A stretch of 64,000 bases of DNA from Fundidesulfovibrio soli (GCF_022808695.1 NZ_JAKZKW010000005.1:62001-126000); one strand, 5' to 3'. Positions 25,732 to 35,783 are shown, numbered from the stretch's first letter. The notes: generated by a model from the sequence alone, not told the origin. Translations and numbers: made by a program.

Positions 25732-26748
25732 ATGAAGCCCATGTTCGAGAGCCTGATCCTGGAGTTGACCAACGCCTGCAACTTCAGATGCCCCTTCTGT
25801 CCGAGCGAATCCATCACCCGGCCCAAGGGCTTCATGTCCATGGACGTGTTCCGGCGCATCGTCCGGGAGGGGGTCGAAGGCGGCTTCTTCGACACGATCC
25901 AGCTCGGGCTCATGGGCGAACCCTTCATGCACAAGGGGCTGTTCGAGATGGCGGCCCACGCCTCCGAGGCGGGGCTTACGGTGCGCTGCTTCACCAACGG
26001 CAGTCTGCTCTCCGCGAAGAACATCGACAGGTGGGCCGAATCCCGGATCGACGAGCTCTACATCAGCTACAGGGGGATCGACCCCGAGGCCTTCTCCTCG
26101 CTGTCGTCCATGAACCACGAGGCCTACGTGGCGGGCATCCGCGAGCTGCTCACCCGCGCGGCGTCCTGCCCCGAGCGCAAGGTCATCCTCAAGTGCTTCA
26201 AGCCGAGCCTGGTGGACTCCCTGGTCCAGACCGGGGCCATGGCCAAGGACATGAAGGCCGCCCAAAGCGCGGACTACGTGAACCGCCTGCTGGAGAGCAT
26301 CGGCCTGGAGGCGCGGGTGAAGCACAGCGCGGCGGCCTTCCACGACACGGTGCGGCTGAGCCCCAGCCTCTCCGTGCGCCTGGAGAGCATCGCCCGCTGG
26401 AACGACATCCCGGACACATCCAAGGGCGGGCGGTTCCACCACGGGCTTGTGGGGGCCTGCGACGGCATGCGCGGGCATATCGGCGTTCTCTGGAACGGCG
26501 ACGTGACCACCTGCTGCAAGGATTACGACGGCCGGAACGTGATGGGCAACGTGTGCGCCCAGCCCCTGGGGGACATCCTGTCCGGCCCCGAGGCCACGCG
26601 GTTCAGGAAGCTCATGCGCTGGTGCGTGCTGCCCACGCCCTACTGCAGAGTCTGCAGGGGCGGGGAGACGCTGAAGGATTCGCTGGTGAACCAGCTGGGG
26701 AGCATCGCCTACTTCAGGACGCCCTTCTTCGGCTGGAAGGGGCGCTAG
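25732..26748 (+). CDS. Radical SAM protein with SPASM-like C-terminus
   Basis: This 338-residue protein has the CNFRCPFC cluster motif near residue 15 for the SAM-binding [4Fe-4S] centre, and a C-terminal set of cysteines (CDGMRGH, TTCCKDYDG, YCRVCRGG) like SPASM auxiliary clusters. It continues as a (beta/alpha) barrel with MGEPFMHKGL. The start at 25732 follows GGGAGC; the upstream in-frame reading to 25585 overlaps the polyferredoxin and is not used. Its substrate is unknown. It faces the glycan operon and ends 91 bp from it. Confidence 0.85.
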   Translation: MKPMFESLILELTNACNFRCPFCPSESITRPKGFMSMDVFRRIVREGVEGGFFDTIQLGLMGEPFMHKGLFEMAAHASEAGLTVRCFTNGSLLSAKNIDRWAESRIDELYISYRGIDPEAFSSLSSMNHEAYVAGIRELLTRAASCPERKVILKCFKPSLVDSLVQTGAMAKDMKAAQSADYVNRLLESIGLEARVKHSAAAFHDTVRLSPSLSVRLESIARWNDIPDTSKGGRFHHGLVGACDGMRGHIGVLWNGDVTTCCKDYDGRNVMGNVCAQPLGDILSGPEATRFRKLMRWCVLPTPYCRVCRGGETLKDSLVNQLGSIAYFRTPFFGWKGR

Positions 26749-26839
26749 CCCCGCCCCGCCGGGAACAACCGGGCGGCCTCGGGCTCATTCCGGCTGGCTC
26801 ACTGCGGCCGCCCCAAACCGGAAGGCGGAGCCGCGCCGG

Positions 26840-28144
26840 TCAGGGCCTCCTGGCCCCCACCGCCAGATCAAGGATGTCCTGGGTGTAGCAGGCGACCTCT
26901 TTCTTCATGATCGTCCGCCAGTCGTACTCGCGCTCCACCAGCTCGCGCCCGGCCGCGCCCATGCGCCTGCCCAGCTCGCGGTCCTCGATGAGGCGCAGGA
27001 AGGCCGCCGCGTAGGCCGCCACGTCCTCCGAGGGGCAGACCAGCCCGTTCTCGCCGTCCTTCACGATGCGCCCGATGGCCTTGAGCTTCGTGACCACCAC
27101 GGGCAGCCCGCAGGCCCAGTACTCGAAGAGCTTGAAGGAGAGGTAGTTGTCGTGGTTGAGCGTGGCCCGCAGGGTCATGGCGCCCACGTCGCAGGCGTTG
27201 ACGTAGGCCGGGACCTCGTTGTGGGGGATCCAGCCGGGGCTGACGATGTGCCCGGCAAGCCCCAGGCTCTCGATCATGGGCTTGATCACCCCGTCGAAGT
27301 AGGGGCCGCCCCCGCCCAGGATGAGCAGGCGTGTGTCCGGCCGGACCTTGACCACCTCGGCCAGCACGTTCAGGAGCACGTCCACGCCGTCGTCGTGCTT
27401 GATGTCGCCGTGGAAGATGATCAGCGGGGTCTCGTCGGAGATGCCCAGCTTGCGGCGCACGGCGGCCCCGTCCAGGCCCGGGCGGAAGGTCTGGGCGTCG
27501 GTGCCGTCGGGCACCACCACCACCTTCTCGGGCGGCAGGCCCTTGTGGGCGATGAGGTGCTCGCGCATCACGTCGGAGACCACGAACACGTTGCGCGCCC
27601 GGCCCAGCACCAGGTTTTCCAGCCAGACCAGGGGCTTGGCCAGCATGGGCATGTCCGTGCGGGCGATGTCGGAATAGAAGTCCGTGAAGTCGAGGAACAC
27701 GGGCCGCCGGATGAGCCAGCCCGCCACCACGGCGGCCATGCCCGCCAGGGGGTTCCAGGCGTGCACGGCGCAGAAGCCGCGCGCCCCGGAGCGGCGGTAC
27801 CAGACCTCCAGCACCACGATGGAGATGATGGAGGCCAGGAAGTGCCACAGCCGCACCGGCAGCCTGAAGGCCCCGTAGAGCGACTTGCCGAAGCCGGGGT
27901 ACTGGTTCATCCAGATCCACTCGGTGAAGTAGGAGGCCCTGGAGCCCAGGTCCCGGCTGGGGGCGATCATGTTCACCAGGGCCTTCTTCTGGGCCAGGAT
28001 CTCACGGGCCAGCCAGTACATGCGCAGGTTGGCGCGCGACACCGGCGGGATGGTGGTCTCCACGATGATCGCCACCTTGGGGTGGCTCTCCAGGTCGAAC
28101 CCGTCGGGCACGTTGCGGGCGGCTGTCTTGCGGAATGAGGTCAT
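26840..28144 (-). CDS. GT4-family glycosyltransferase
   Basis: A 434-residue glycosyltransferase of the GT-B fold, family 4. It shows the donor-binding region VVVVPDGTD, LIIFHGDIKHDDGVDVLL, LLILGGGGPY and the C-terminal FKLFEYWACGLPVVVTK glutamates typical of the family. It contains one hydrophobic stretch in the N-terminal half (around residues 85-105, LASIISIVVLEVW) that may be membrane-associated. It is the last gene of the five-gene minus-strand operon, 3 bp after the B12-radical SAM stop. Sugar and acceptor are unknown. Confidence 0.88.
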   Translation of the reverse strand: MTSFRKTAARNVPDGFDLESHPKVAIIVETTIPPVSRANLRMYWLAREILAQKKALVNMIAPSRDLGSRASYFTEWIWMNQYPGFGKSLYGAFRLPVRLWHFLASIISIVVLEVWYRRSGARGFCAVHAWNPLAGMAAVVAGWLIRRPVFLDFTDFYSDIARTDMPMLAKPLVWLENLVLGRARNVFVVSDVMREHLIAHKGLPPEKVVVVPDGTDAQTFRPGLDGAAVRRKLGISDETPLIIFHGDIKHDDGVDVLLNVLAEVVKVRPDTRLLILGGGGPYFDGVIKPMIESLGLAGHIVSPGWIPHNEVPAYVNACDVGAMTLRATLNHDNYLSFKLFEYWACGLPVVVTKLKAIGRIVKDGENGLVCPSEDVAAYAAAFLRLIEDRELGRRMGAAGRELVEREYDWRTIMKKEVACYTQDILDLAVGARRP

Positions 28145-28147
28145 GGT

Positions 28148-29557
28148 TTACTCTGTGAGGCTCACGGTGGAGTGGCCCTTGCGGATCATGCTGATGAACT
28201 CGCGGATGTCCTCAAGCAGGTACTTGGGGTTGAGCAGATCGCGCTTGAGGCGCGCCAGGATGTATTCCGGGCGCAGGTAGTACTTGAGGTAGCCCTGCTT
28301 CTTGAGCTCCAGCACCCGCTCCTTCGTGATCCCGTCGGGGTAGTACTTGGGCCAGACGGAGAAGAAGTCCTCGCCGTACTCGAAGTTGATGTAGCGGTCG
28401 ATGAAGTCGGGCGGGATCTTGCCCTCGTCCAGGGCGATCTTCCACAGCCGCGAGCCCGGCATGGGCACGGCCAGCTTGAAGCCCACCTGGGTCAGGCACT
28501 TGACGCCCATGCTCTTGAGCTTGGCCGGGAAGAAGCAGGTCTGGGCCAGCTCCTCCTCGGTCTCGGTGGGGTGGCCCAGCACGAAGGATGCCTCCACCTC
28601 GAAGGGGTGGCGGTCGAGTATCTTGAAGGATTCGAAGATCTGCTTGTCGCTGATGCGCTTGCCCACGATCTCCTTGCGCACGCGCTCGCTGCCGGTCTCC
28701 ACGCCCACGAAGAAGTCCCTGCACCCGGCCTTCCACATCAGGTCCAGCACGTCGGGGTTGATCTGGTCCAGCCGGATGCCCCCGGCGGTCCAGCGCACGG
28801 GCTTGCCCCACCGGATGAGCCCCTCGCAGAACTCGATCACGTTCCTTTCCCGCAGGGTGAAGCTCTCGTCCAGGAAGCCGTAGCGCCCGCCGAAGACGTC
28901 GTAGCCGCGCTTCATCTCCTCCAGCAGGTTCTCCGCCGAGCGGAAGCGCACCTTGCGCGACATGGGCGAGCGCGAGCAGAACACGCAGTTGAACGGGCAG
29001 CCCCGGGTGCCGAGCAGGGGGTAGTACTTGAGCCCGACCTGCTTGTAGTTGTCCAGCGGGGTGAGGTCGTAGGCCGGGAAGGGCATGTCGTCCAGGCTGG
29101 CGGTCATGGTGCCGGTGAAGGTGCCGCGCACCTTCTCGCCGCCGACCACCCGCTGGGCGATCTCCGTGAAGGTGATGTCCCCGTCGCCGATGACCCCGAT
29201 GTCGATCTGGGGGTAGCGCTCCAGGAAGGTGGCGTCGTTGCTGATGTGGAAGCCGCCCAGGGCGATGGTCAGGTCCTGGCCGAAGCGCTCGCGCAGCCCC
29301 CTGACGATCCGCATGGTGTTGTGGATCTGCGGGGAGTTGGAGGAGAAGCCCACCAGGGGGATGTTCTCCCGGGCCACGATGTCGCCGATCAGCTCCGTGG
29401 TCAGGGGCTCGATGCCCAGGTCCACGATCTTGGGGCGCAGCCCTTTGAGGCGCAGGGAGGCCGCGAGGTAGTTGAGCCCGATGGGCGGGTAGAACTGGAT
29501 GCCCCGGGCCACCCGCCCGTAGGTGAAGGATGAGTTGATCAGCAGGACGTCGGTCAT
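28148..29557 (-). CDS. B12-binding-domain radical SAM protein
   Basis: This 469-residue protein begins with a cobalamin-binding Rossmann domain (MTDVLLINSSFTYG, PIGLNYLAASLRLKG) and then a radical SAM domain with GTRGCPFNCVFCSRSP. The class B layout is common in surface-glycan, antibiotic and lipid methylation or rearrangement. The start overlaps the methyltransferase stop (ATGA). In an operon with two GT4 enzymes, a methyltransferase and a membrane glycosyltransferase-like protein, it probably modifies a sugar or lipid carrier. The exact reaction is not known. Confidence 0.87.
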   Translation of the reverse strand: MTDVLLINSSFTYGRVARGIQFYPPIGLNYLAASLRLKGLRPKIVDLGIEPLTTELIGDIVARENIPLVGFSSNSPQIHNTMRIVRGLRERFGQDLTIALGGFHISNDATFLERYPQIDIGVIGDGDITFTEIAQRVVGGEKVRGTFTGTMTASLDDMPFPAYDLTPLDNYKQVGLKYYPLLGTRGCPFNCVFCSRSPMSRKVRFRSAENLLEEMKRGYDVFGGRYGFLDESFTLRERNVIEFCEGLIRWGKPVRWTAGGIRLDQINPDVLDLMWKAGCRDFFVGVETGSERVRKEIVGKRISDKQIFESFKILDRHPFEVEASFVLGHPTETEEELAQTCFFPAKLKSMGVKCLTQVGFKLAVPMPGSRLWKIALDEGKIPPDFIDRYINFEYGEDFFSVWPKYYPDGITKERVLELKKQGYLKYYLRPEYILARLKRDLLNPKYLLEDIREFISMIRKGHSTVSLTE

Positions 29558-30429
29558 CGGGGTTCCTTTTTGCGGGCCACGGCCACCAGGTTGCCGCCGC
29601 CCAGCGGCCCCTGCAGCTTGAGCCCGCCCACGACCAGGGCCATGAGGTGGGTCCAGGGCGAGGTGTAGTGCACGCCGCGCACGAAGCGGTGCGGGTCGCC
29701 CATGCCCTCGATGCGGATGGAGAGCGGCGCGAAGCCGGAGCCTTCGAGCGCGCGGGTCATGGACTTGGCCTCGAAGTAGCAGAGGTGCTCCAGCATGTAG
29801 TGCACCGCGAAATCCTTGCGGCCCAGCAGGTTGGAGAGGGTGTTCTGCAGGTTGGACTGCCGGGGCACCTCGCAGTAGAGCACGCCCCCGGGCTTGAGCA
29901 GGCCCCACACGCGGCTCAGGGCCTCCATGGGCTCGAAGAAGTGCTCCAGCACGTGGTTGAGGTGCACCAGGTCGAAGGACGCGTCCGGGAAGGGGCACTC
30001 CTCCGGGAACACGCCGTAGGCCAGCTCGGCCGCCGGCACGGTGCCCTTCAGCACCTCCACGGTCTGCTCGGCGAACTCCTGGCCGCAGGCGCTCCAGCCG
30101 CGCTCCAGGGCCGCCTCCAGGAACTGCCCGCGCCCGCAGCCCACCTCCAGCACGCGGCCCGGCCCGCCCGTGAGGGGCTCCAGGGCGGCCAGGCGGTGGG
30201 CGAACATGGCCTTGCGCTCGGCGAACTGGGCCGGGAAGTACTGGCCGTCGTAATATTCCTGCGAGGCGTAGAGCGCGCTCAGGGCCTCCAGCGTGGGCAT
30301 GGGGCTCTGGTACTTGAGCCCGCAGCTTGCGCAGCGCACAAGGCGCACGCGGGAGTCCTGGTGGTACTGCGTGGCGCGGTCGCAGCGGCAGACGGGGCAG
30401 ACGGAGACGGGCGGGGAGGCGTGGTTCAT
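29554..30429 (-). CDS. Class I SAM methyltransferase with N-terminal zinc-ribbon motif
   Basis: The 291-residue product has an N-terminal CPVCRCD ... CASCG motif (residues about 11-36), likely binding zinc, followed by a class I methyltransferase domain with VLEVGCGRGQFLEAAL (motif I) and DLVHLNHVLEHF. Such Methyltransf_23-type enzymes with the CxxC pairs occur in O-antigen and capsule clusters. It overlaps the B12-radical SAM start and is 33 bp after the preceding GT4. Acceptor unknown. Confidence 0.87.
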   Translation of the reverse strand: MNHASPPVSVCPVCRCDRATQYHQDSRVRLVRCASCGLKYQSPMPTLEALSALYASQEYYDGQYFPAQFAERKAMFAHRLAALEPLTGGPGRVLEVGCGRGQFLEAALERGWSACGQEFAEQTVEVLKGTVPAAELAYGVFPEECPFPDASFDLVHLNHVLEHFFEPMEALSRVWGLLKPGGVLYCEVPRQSNLQNTLSNLLGRKDFAVHYMLEHLCYFEAKSMTRALEGSGFAPLSIRIEGMGDPHRFVRGVHYTSPWTHLMALVVGGLKLQGPLGGGNLVAVARKKEPR

Positions 30430-30462
30430 TTGGGCGAGCCTAGCGTTTGACCGCGAAGGGGG

Positions 30463-31704
30463 TCAAGCGGGTCCTGGGCCGTAGCCCATGGCGGCCAGGG
30501 TCCGGCCGTAGATGTTGTCCCAGAGGTTCTCGCGCGACGCGGCCACCACATTGGCCCGCACCGCGAAGTAGGCCGCCGGGTCAGAGAGCAGTTCGACCAC
30601 CGCGCCTGTCAGGGCCTCGGGGGAATACTCGATGACGCGGCCCAGGTTCTTCTCGCGCACCTCCCGGTGGGAGGGCGGCACCTCGGTGGTTATTATGGGC
30701 AGGCCGCAGCCGATGGCCTCGCGGATCTTGATCACGTCCCCGAAGCGCTTCACGCTGTTCTCCAGCGGGGCGTAGGGCGCCAGGGCCAGCCCCGCGCCCA
30801 GCTGGGCGTCCAGGATGCGCCTGCGGTCCGTGACGTAGCCGTGCCAGGTCACCGCGCCGCCAACGCCCAGGGCCTCGGCCCGGGCCTTGAGGCGGGGAAG
30901 GTCCGGCCCGTCGCCCAGCACGTCCAGGCGAATCTCCGGCAGGGCCGCGCGGATGGCGGGCATGGCCTCCACGATGACATCCAGCCCGTTCTCGGGGCCG
31001 ATGCCTCCACAGAACACCAGACGGTTCAAGTCCACCGCGCTGTCGGGGGGGATCGCCACCCCGTCGGGGATGAAGCCGAAGGGCACCCAGTGCTGCTGGC
31101 CGAATTTTGAGTCGTCGAAGTGCAGGATGTCGCGCCGGGCGTCAGCGATGGCGTAAGTGTAGTTCCAGATGTGGCTGCTCAGGCGGCAGGCGGCCTTGTC
31201 CATCTCCAGGTAGACGCGGTTGAGCGCCTTGTTGGAGAACTTCCAAGGCGACCAGTCCGAGATGTAGTAGACCGACTCGTCCACGAGCCTGAGTTTGCGC
31301 AGCATCCCGCCCAGGATGGCCAGCAGGGACTCCACGCCGATGAACAGGTCGTAGCGGCGGTTGAAAGCTTGTGCCGCCCAGAGGCAGGCCAGCAGGTCGC
31401 GGACCTTGAGGCGCATGTAGGTGCGCGGCCCGGCCTCGCCCTCGGCCACGAGGAAGGGCCGGGTGGCCAGCGGCCCCCAGGTTTTGAAGGCCGTGCGCCG
31501 TCCGTTCTCGAACAGGCTCAGCTGCGGGCGGCAGACCATGCCCTTGCGCGGCAGGGACAGCTCCAGCAGCGCGAGCGTGCGGCAGCGCCTGGAGAAATAG
31601 TCCATCATGGGCCAGGCCGGGCTGTTGTGGCGGATGGCCTCGCCGGACTCGTCCAGGATGTCGGAGCAGGTGGCGATCAGCGCGGAGTCGAGTCGCTTGG
31701 GCAT
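30463..31704 (-). CDS. GT4-family glycosyltransferase
   Basis: A 413-residue GT-B fold glycosyltransferase. The first domain is less conserved; the donor domain shows LVFCGGIGPENGLDVIVEA, LDVLGDGPDLPRL and GDVIKIREAIGCGLPIITTE with the acidic residues of family 4. The ATG at 31704 (MPKRLDSALIATCS) follows the upstream stop by 8 bp and is in the minus-strand operon. The longer open reading upstream runs antisense-frame through the membrane gene and is not used. Confidence 0.87.
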   Translation of the reverse strand: MPKRLDSALIATCSDILDESGEAIRHNSPAWPMMDYFSRRCRTLALLELSLPRKGMVCRPQLSLFENGRRTAFKTWGPLATRPFLVAEGEAGPRTYMRLKVRDLLACLWAAQAFNRRYDLFIGVESLLAILGGMLRKLRLVDESVYYISDWSPWKFSNKALNRVYLEMDKAACRLSSHIWNYTYAIADARRDILHFDDSKFGQQHWVPFGFIPDGVAIPPDSAVDLNRLVFCGGIGPENGLDVIVEAMPAIRAALPEIRLDVLGDGPDLPRLKARAEALGVGGAVTWHGYVTDRRRILDAQLGAGLALAPYAPLENSVKRFGDVIKIREAIGCGLPIITTEVPPSHREVREKNLGRVIEYSPEALTGAVVELLSDPAAYFAVRANVVAASRENLWDNIYGRTLAAMGYGPGPA

Positions 31705-31712
31705 GGCTGTCC

Positions 31713-33227
31713 TTACGCGTCCGCCTTCTCGAAGAGGATCAGGTTGTCCTGCCGGAAAGTGATCTCGTAGCCGGGCAGGTCCAGCTCCTCGGGCTTGACG
31801 AAGTTTGTGCTCACCAGGAAGGCGTTGAGCTGGTACTTCTCCGCGATTTCCGTCAGCGGCTTGGTGATGAGCGGGAACCAGTCCACCAACTCCCACACGC
31901 CCACCGAGTTGTCGGAGAGCAGCACCTGGCCGTTCTCCAGGAAGTAGGTCACGGCGTCGGCCAGCCCGTGGGGCAGGCAGGCCAGGCGCACCGGGCGCGG
32001 GCGCGAGTTGAGGTGGGCGATGAGCGCGCGCAGGGCCGGTGTGATGGACTTGTCCGGGTTCTTCACCACCAGCTTGAGCTGGAAGAAGAGCACCAGGGCC
32101 AGGCAGCCAAGGCCCAGGATGCAGGGCACGGAGCGCACCACGCCCCAGACCTCGGGGTTGTGCTGGAACTTGAGGATCATGGTTCCGGCCACGGCGGCGG
32201 CGGCCGAGGTGCCGAACTCCAGGTAGCGCTGGCCCTCGCCCAAAAAGCGCAGGAGCGGCAGGTTGAACAGGATGCCCAGGAAGAAGAGCGTCACGCTCCA
32301 GAGCACGAAGGTCTTCATCCAGGGGTCCACACCCCCCGTTGTCCCGGCCATGGGCAGCACGCTGAACACGGCGCAGAAGCTGTAGAGTATCCAGGGGTTC
32401 ACGGCCAGGAAGGGCGCGACGGGTATCTTCCAGATCAGGTATTCGATGCGGCGAACGAAGTCCGTGTGCTTGCGCTCGGCCGTGGGGTTGCCGCGCACCT
32501 GGTGGGCCAGCCGGTTGTGGATGTTGTACATCCAGAAGCAGATCATGAGCATGTGCCCGCGCAGGTAGCGCAGGTAGAGCCCCTTGGTGCAGAACACCGC
32601 CGCCAGCGCGCCCAGGGCGAACACCAGCAGGTGGTGAACGTCGCCGGTCACCATGCTCATCCAGAACAGGGTGAAGAAGAAGACCTGCATGGCCATGCGG
32701 TGCGTCATGGAGAGCAGCACCACGCCCGCCACGCCCACCAGCATGGTCCACCAGGCGGGGTGCAGCACGTAGCTCTGCACCATGAGCATGGACCAGGTGA
32801 AGATCAGGCCGCCCAGGGTGCGCAGGCTCAGGTTGGAGGCCTCCAGGGGCACCACCGGGGTGAGCAGATAGGCCATCTGGGCGTAGTGCCCGCCCGCGGC
32901 CTGCCCCGAGGCGGCCAGGCCCATGAAGTAGACCGTCAGGCTGGTCAGGATGTCGAACGCCGGGGAGATCAGGCCCTGGTTGCGGTCCAGCCAGTCCTTG
33001 GGCAGCAGCGAGCAGAGCCAGGGCAACAGCGGCGGGTTGTCCACGGAGCCGGGCACGATGTACTTGTGCGGCAGGCTCTCGGGGAGCTTCCTGTTATCCC
33101 TGATGTATTGGGCCAGCAGGGTGAAGCGCCAGGTGTCGATGCCGAAATAGCGGTTGATGAGCCGGGGCCAGACCTGGAGGGCGAAACCCGCCAGGCTGAT
33201 TCCCAGCGCGATGAGAATGTCTTGCAT
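31713..33227 (-). CDS. Multi-pass membrane protein, possibly GT-C-type glycosyltransferase
   Basis: This 504-residue protein has about nine or more hydrophobic helices in its first 380 residues and a soluble C-terminal part of about 110 residues (ALRALIAHLNSRPRP onward). An early exposed loop contains FGIDTWRFTLLAQYIRDN and SVDNPPLLPWL; acidic residues in the first loop are typical of GT-C polyprenol-sugar-using enzymes, but the match is not strong. It is the first gene of the five-gene operon, with GGAGA before the ATG. Its place suggests transfer or flipping of a lipid-linked sugar at the membrane. Confidence 0.75.
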   Translation of the reverse strand: MQDILIALGISLAGFALQVWPRLINRYFGIDTWRFTLLAQYIRDNRKLPESLPHKYIVPGSVDNPPLLPWLCSLLPKDWLDRNQGLISPAFDILTSLTVYFMGLAASGQAAGGHYAQMAYLLTPVVPLEASNLSLRTLGGLIFTWSMLMVQSYVLHPAWWTMLVGVAGVVLLSMTHRMAMQVFFFTLFWMSMVTGDVHHLLVFALGALAAVFCTKGLYLRYLRGHMLMICFWMYNIHNRLAHQVRGNPTAERKHTDFVRRIEYLIWKIPVAPFLAVNPWILYSFCAVFSVLPMAGTTGGVDPWMKTFVLWSVTLFFLGILFNLPLLRFLGEGQRYLEFGTSAAAAVAGTMILKFQHNPEVWGVVRSVPCILGLGCLALVLFFQLKLVVKNPDKSITPALRALIAHLNSRPRPVRLACLPHGLADAVTYFLENGQVLLSDNSVGVWELVDWFPLITKPLTEIAEKYQLNAFLVSTNFVKPEELDLPGYEITFRQDNLILFEKADA

Positions 33228-33325
33228 GGGGTCTCCGCAGAGGGGGAAGTGAAAACAGGCAAGGGCTTACGGCCGAAGAGGGGCGAAGTCAATGCGGGCG
33301 CGGGCGGGCCGTGGCTCCCGGCTGG

Positions 33326-34582
33326 TCAGCAGTGGTCCGGGTGCTGTTCGAACCCGGCGGAGCCCCCCCTGCTCAGGGGCAGGCGGATGATGAAGCGGGC
33401 GCCGTTGCCGGGGGACGAATCCACCTCGATGCTGCCCTTGTGGTTGTTGGTCACGATGAAATAGGAGACCGAGAGCCCGAGCCCCGTGCCGCTGCCGACG
33501 GGCTTGGTGGTGAAGAAGGGCTCGAAGATCTTGCGCCGGGTGGGCTCGTCCATGCCGGGGCCGTTGTCCTGCACTTCGATGCGCACGGCGTCGCCGTCGA
33601 GCAGCGTGCGCAGCACGATGGCGGGCTGCGGCGTTCCCCGCAGGGCGTAGGCCGCATTGCCCAGCAGGTTCATGATCACCTGCTGTATCTGCGTCCTGGA
33701 GCAGGGCACCTGGGGCAGCCCGCTCTCGAACCGGCGCTCCAGGCGGATGTTCCTGAAGTCGTACTTGTTGTTGAGGTCGTAGTCGGTGGAGTAGAGCTCC
33801 ACGGTCTTTTCCAGCAGGTCGTTGATATCGGCGGGGGCGTTGGTCGATTCGCTCCTGCGGCTGAACTCCAGCATGTTCCTGACCACCTGGGCCACGCGCA
33901 CGCTGGACTCCCGGATGCTGTTCAGGCCTGTGAGGATGCCCCTGCGCTCCATGTAGCCGGTCACGGAATCCAGGGTGCAGCCGGACTCCCGCGCGGCCAT
34001 CGCGTTCGGCCCGTTGGGCTCGCCCAGGCGGCGCATGATGACCTGGATGCTCTGCAGGATGCCGCTCAAGGGGTTGTTGATCTCGTGGGCCATGCCCGCG
34101 GCCAGGCCGCCAACGGACATCATCTTCTCCGTCTGGACCATGAGCTCCTGCATGCGGGTGCGTTCGGTGATGTCGTTGATGGAGCCGTAGAGGCGCAGCT
34201 GGTGGACGTGCTCGCCCTGCTCGCAGAGGTACGTCTCGCGGACGTGGCGCACGCCGCCGTCCTTGTGGATCAGCCGGAACTCGATCTCGCCCGCGTCGCC
34301 CGCCTTCAGGCGCATCAGGTGCGCGCCGACGCGCTCCTGGTCCTCCTGGTGGACGAAAGTCAGCCAACAGCCGGTGGTGAGTATTTCGAGTGAGTTGTAC
34401 CCGGTGACCTTCTCGTAGGCCCCGCCCAGCCAGGTGACGCGGAAGGGTTCGAGCCCCTCGCGCTCGCAGGCGTGGGTGAAGTCGCAGGACACGGCCGCGA
34501 GCTTGCGGCGCAGCCTTTCGCTGCTGCGCAACTCCAGCAACTCGGCCAGAAGCTGTTCCCTGGTCTTCCCGGAATCCGGCAT
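33326..34582 (-). CDS. PAS-domain sensor histidine kinase
   Basis: This 418-residue cytosolic kinase has an N-terminal coiled start, a PAS/PAC domain (about 35-150; [16 protein letters not shown] and [11 protein letters not shown]) and a histidine kinase core: [14 protein letters not shown] with His166, [20 protein letters not shown] and [13 protein letters not shown]. No transmembrane helix is seen, so it senses an internal signal. The partner response regulator is not adjacent. The start at 34582 ([19 protein letters not shown]) is chosen because the next upstream ATG at 34684 adds an atypical, Arg/Cys-rich segment; the latter is possible. Confidence 0.9.
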   Translation of the reverse strand: MPDSGKTREQLLAELLELRSSERLRRKLAAVSCDFTHACEREGLEPFRVTWLGGAYEKVTGYNSLEILTTGCWLTFVHQEDQERVGAHLMRLKAGDAGEIEFRLIHKDGGVRHVRETYLCEQGEHVHQLRLYGSINDITERTRMQELMVQTEKMMSVGGLAAGMAHEINNPLSGILQSIQVIMRRLGEPNGPNAMAARESGCTLDSVTGYMERRGILTGLNSIRESSVRVAQVVRNMLEFSRRSESTNAPADINDLLEKTVELYSTDYDLNNKYDFRNIRLERRFESGLPQVPCSRTQIQQVIMNLLGNAAYALRGTPQPAIVLRTLLDGDAVRIEVQDNGPGMDEPTRRKIFEPFFTTKPVGSGTGLGLSVSYFIVTNNHKGSIEVDSSPGNGARFIIRLPLSRGGSAGFEQHPDHC

Positions 34583-34810
34583 GAAAGCCCCGCAACCGCG
34601 GGCGAAAAACCCCGCGCACGACTCAGACCTGATAAACAGAAGCCAGGCTTTCGGCCGGATGGCCGTCCGCTCTCCGTGCCACACCAGGATGCCCGATATC
34701 CGGGGGCCTCACCCGCGCCGTGTCAGGCGGGATGTCCAATTCGCATTACGCGATGTCCTGAATTGAAGACGTGACAACTTCTCACACTTTACGGGCCGAG
34801 CGCAAGCCTG

Positions 34811-35419
34811 TCAGCCATCCGAAGTGATCCCCCCGCGCTGTTTCCTTCCCACCAGGACCCGCTCGATGCGCTGGTCCGGCACGAGCCAGATCAGGGCCAC
34901 CAGCACGTAGATGGCGTCGGCGATCCACTGGGCCAGGAACGCCGAGGGGATTGCCAAAAGGTAGAGCACCGGGGAGAGTTTGCCCTTGAGGTCGCGCCCC
35001 ACAGCCGCCTTGAGCAGGGAGTCCGGCCCCTGGGCGTTCATGATGGTGCGCTGCAGCATCCAGTAGGCGATGGCGGCCATGAGCAGCACCACGCCGTAGA
35101 GCGCGGTGGGCGCGGGCGCGAAGTGGTTCTCGCCCATCCAGCCCGTGACGAAGGGGATCAGCGAGAGCCAGAACAGCAGGTGCTGGTTGGCCCAGAGCAT
35201 CCCGCCGCTCACCCGCTGCACCGTGTGGAGCATGTGGTGGTGGTTGTTCCAGTAGATGCCGACGTAGACGAAGCTCAAGACGTAGCACAAAAACGTGGGG
35301 ATGAGCGGGAGCAGGGCGGCGAACGTGTCTCCGCGCGGGACCTTCAGCTCCAGGACCATGATGGTGATGATGATGGCGATGACGCCGTCGCTGAAGGCTT
35401 CCAGCCTGTTCTTGCCCAT
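34811..35419 (-). CDS. TMEM175-family (DUF1211) ion channel
   Basis: This 202-residue membrane protein has the family hallmark RLEAFSDGVIAIIITIMVLE at the very N-terminus (FSD motif of the pore-lining helix), followed by five further hydrophobic helices. Bacterial TMEM175 proteins form potassium-permeable channels. The ATG at 35419 (MGKNRLEAF) has GAGGGG upstream and gives the family N-terminus; an ATG at 35464 would add 15 residues. It stands alone between the histidine kinase and a divergent small gene. Confidence 0.88.
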   Translation of the reverse strand: MGKNRLEAFSDGVIAIIITIMVLELKVPRGDTFAALLPLIPTFLCYVLSFVYVGIYWNNHHHMLHTVQRVSGGMLWANQHLLFWLSLIPFVTGWMGENHFAPAPTALYGVVLLMAAIAYWMLQRTIMNAQGPDSLLKAAVGRDLKGKLSPVLYLLAIPSAFLAQWIADAIYVLVALIWLVPDQRIERVLVGRKQRGGITSDG

Positions 35420-35783
35420 GTGCCCCTCGGTGCGCCCGCAGCGCTCTTCACGATCCTCCATCAATAGGCGAATCCGGGGGCCGCGACAACATTCCGGCTG
35501 TCCGGGCGGGCCGGAATTCCCGAAGGATTGCGCGCAAACCTGGCGCGGGGCGTGAACTTCACTTGATACTCGTCGAGCCTTCCTTCATAACCAAGGAGGC
35601 AACGTGGCGCATTCCCCGCGACTCAATCCATTTCTTCGTTCTCCGATCAAGAATGAGCCGGACACGCGGGCTGCCTCCCGATGCGTCCGCGATGCAGCTG
35701 GACTCGGTATTCGCCCTGTTGCCCGCGTCGGGGGGTCGCCCCTGGCGAGTGTGTTTCCTCCACTCTTTAACACAAGGTTGACC
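35420..35783 (+). other. Long leader-like intergenic region
   Basis: These 364 bp separate the divergent TMEM175 gene from a small basic ORF. A strong AAGGAGG at 35593-35599 is followed after 4 bases by GTG at 35604, which is in frame with the small ORF at 35784. Whether this is an alternate longer start (112 residues) or a leader with a decoy initiation site cannot be decided by eye. The residues it would add are Pro/Arg-rich and look non-conserved. Confidence 0.35.
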
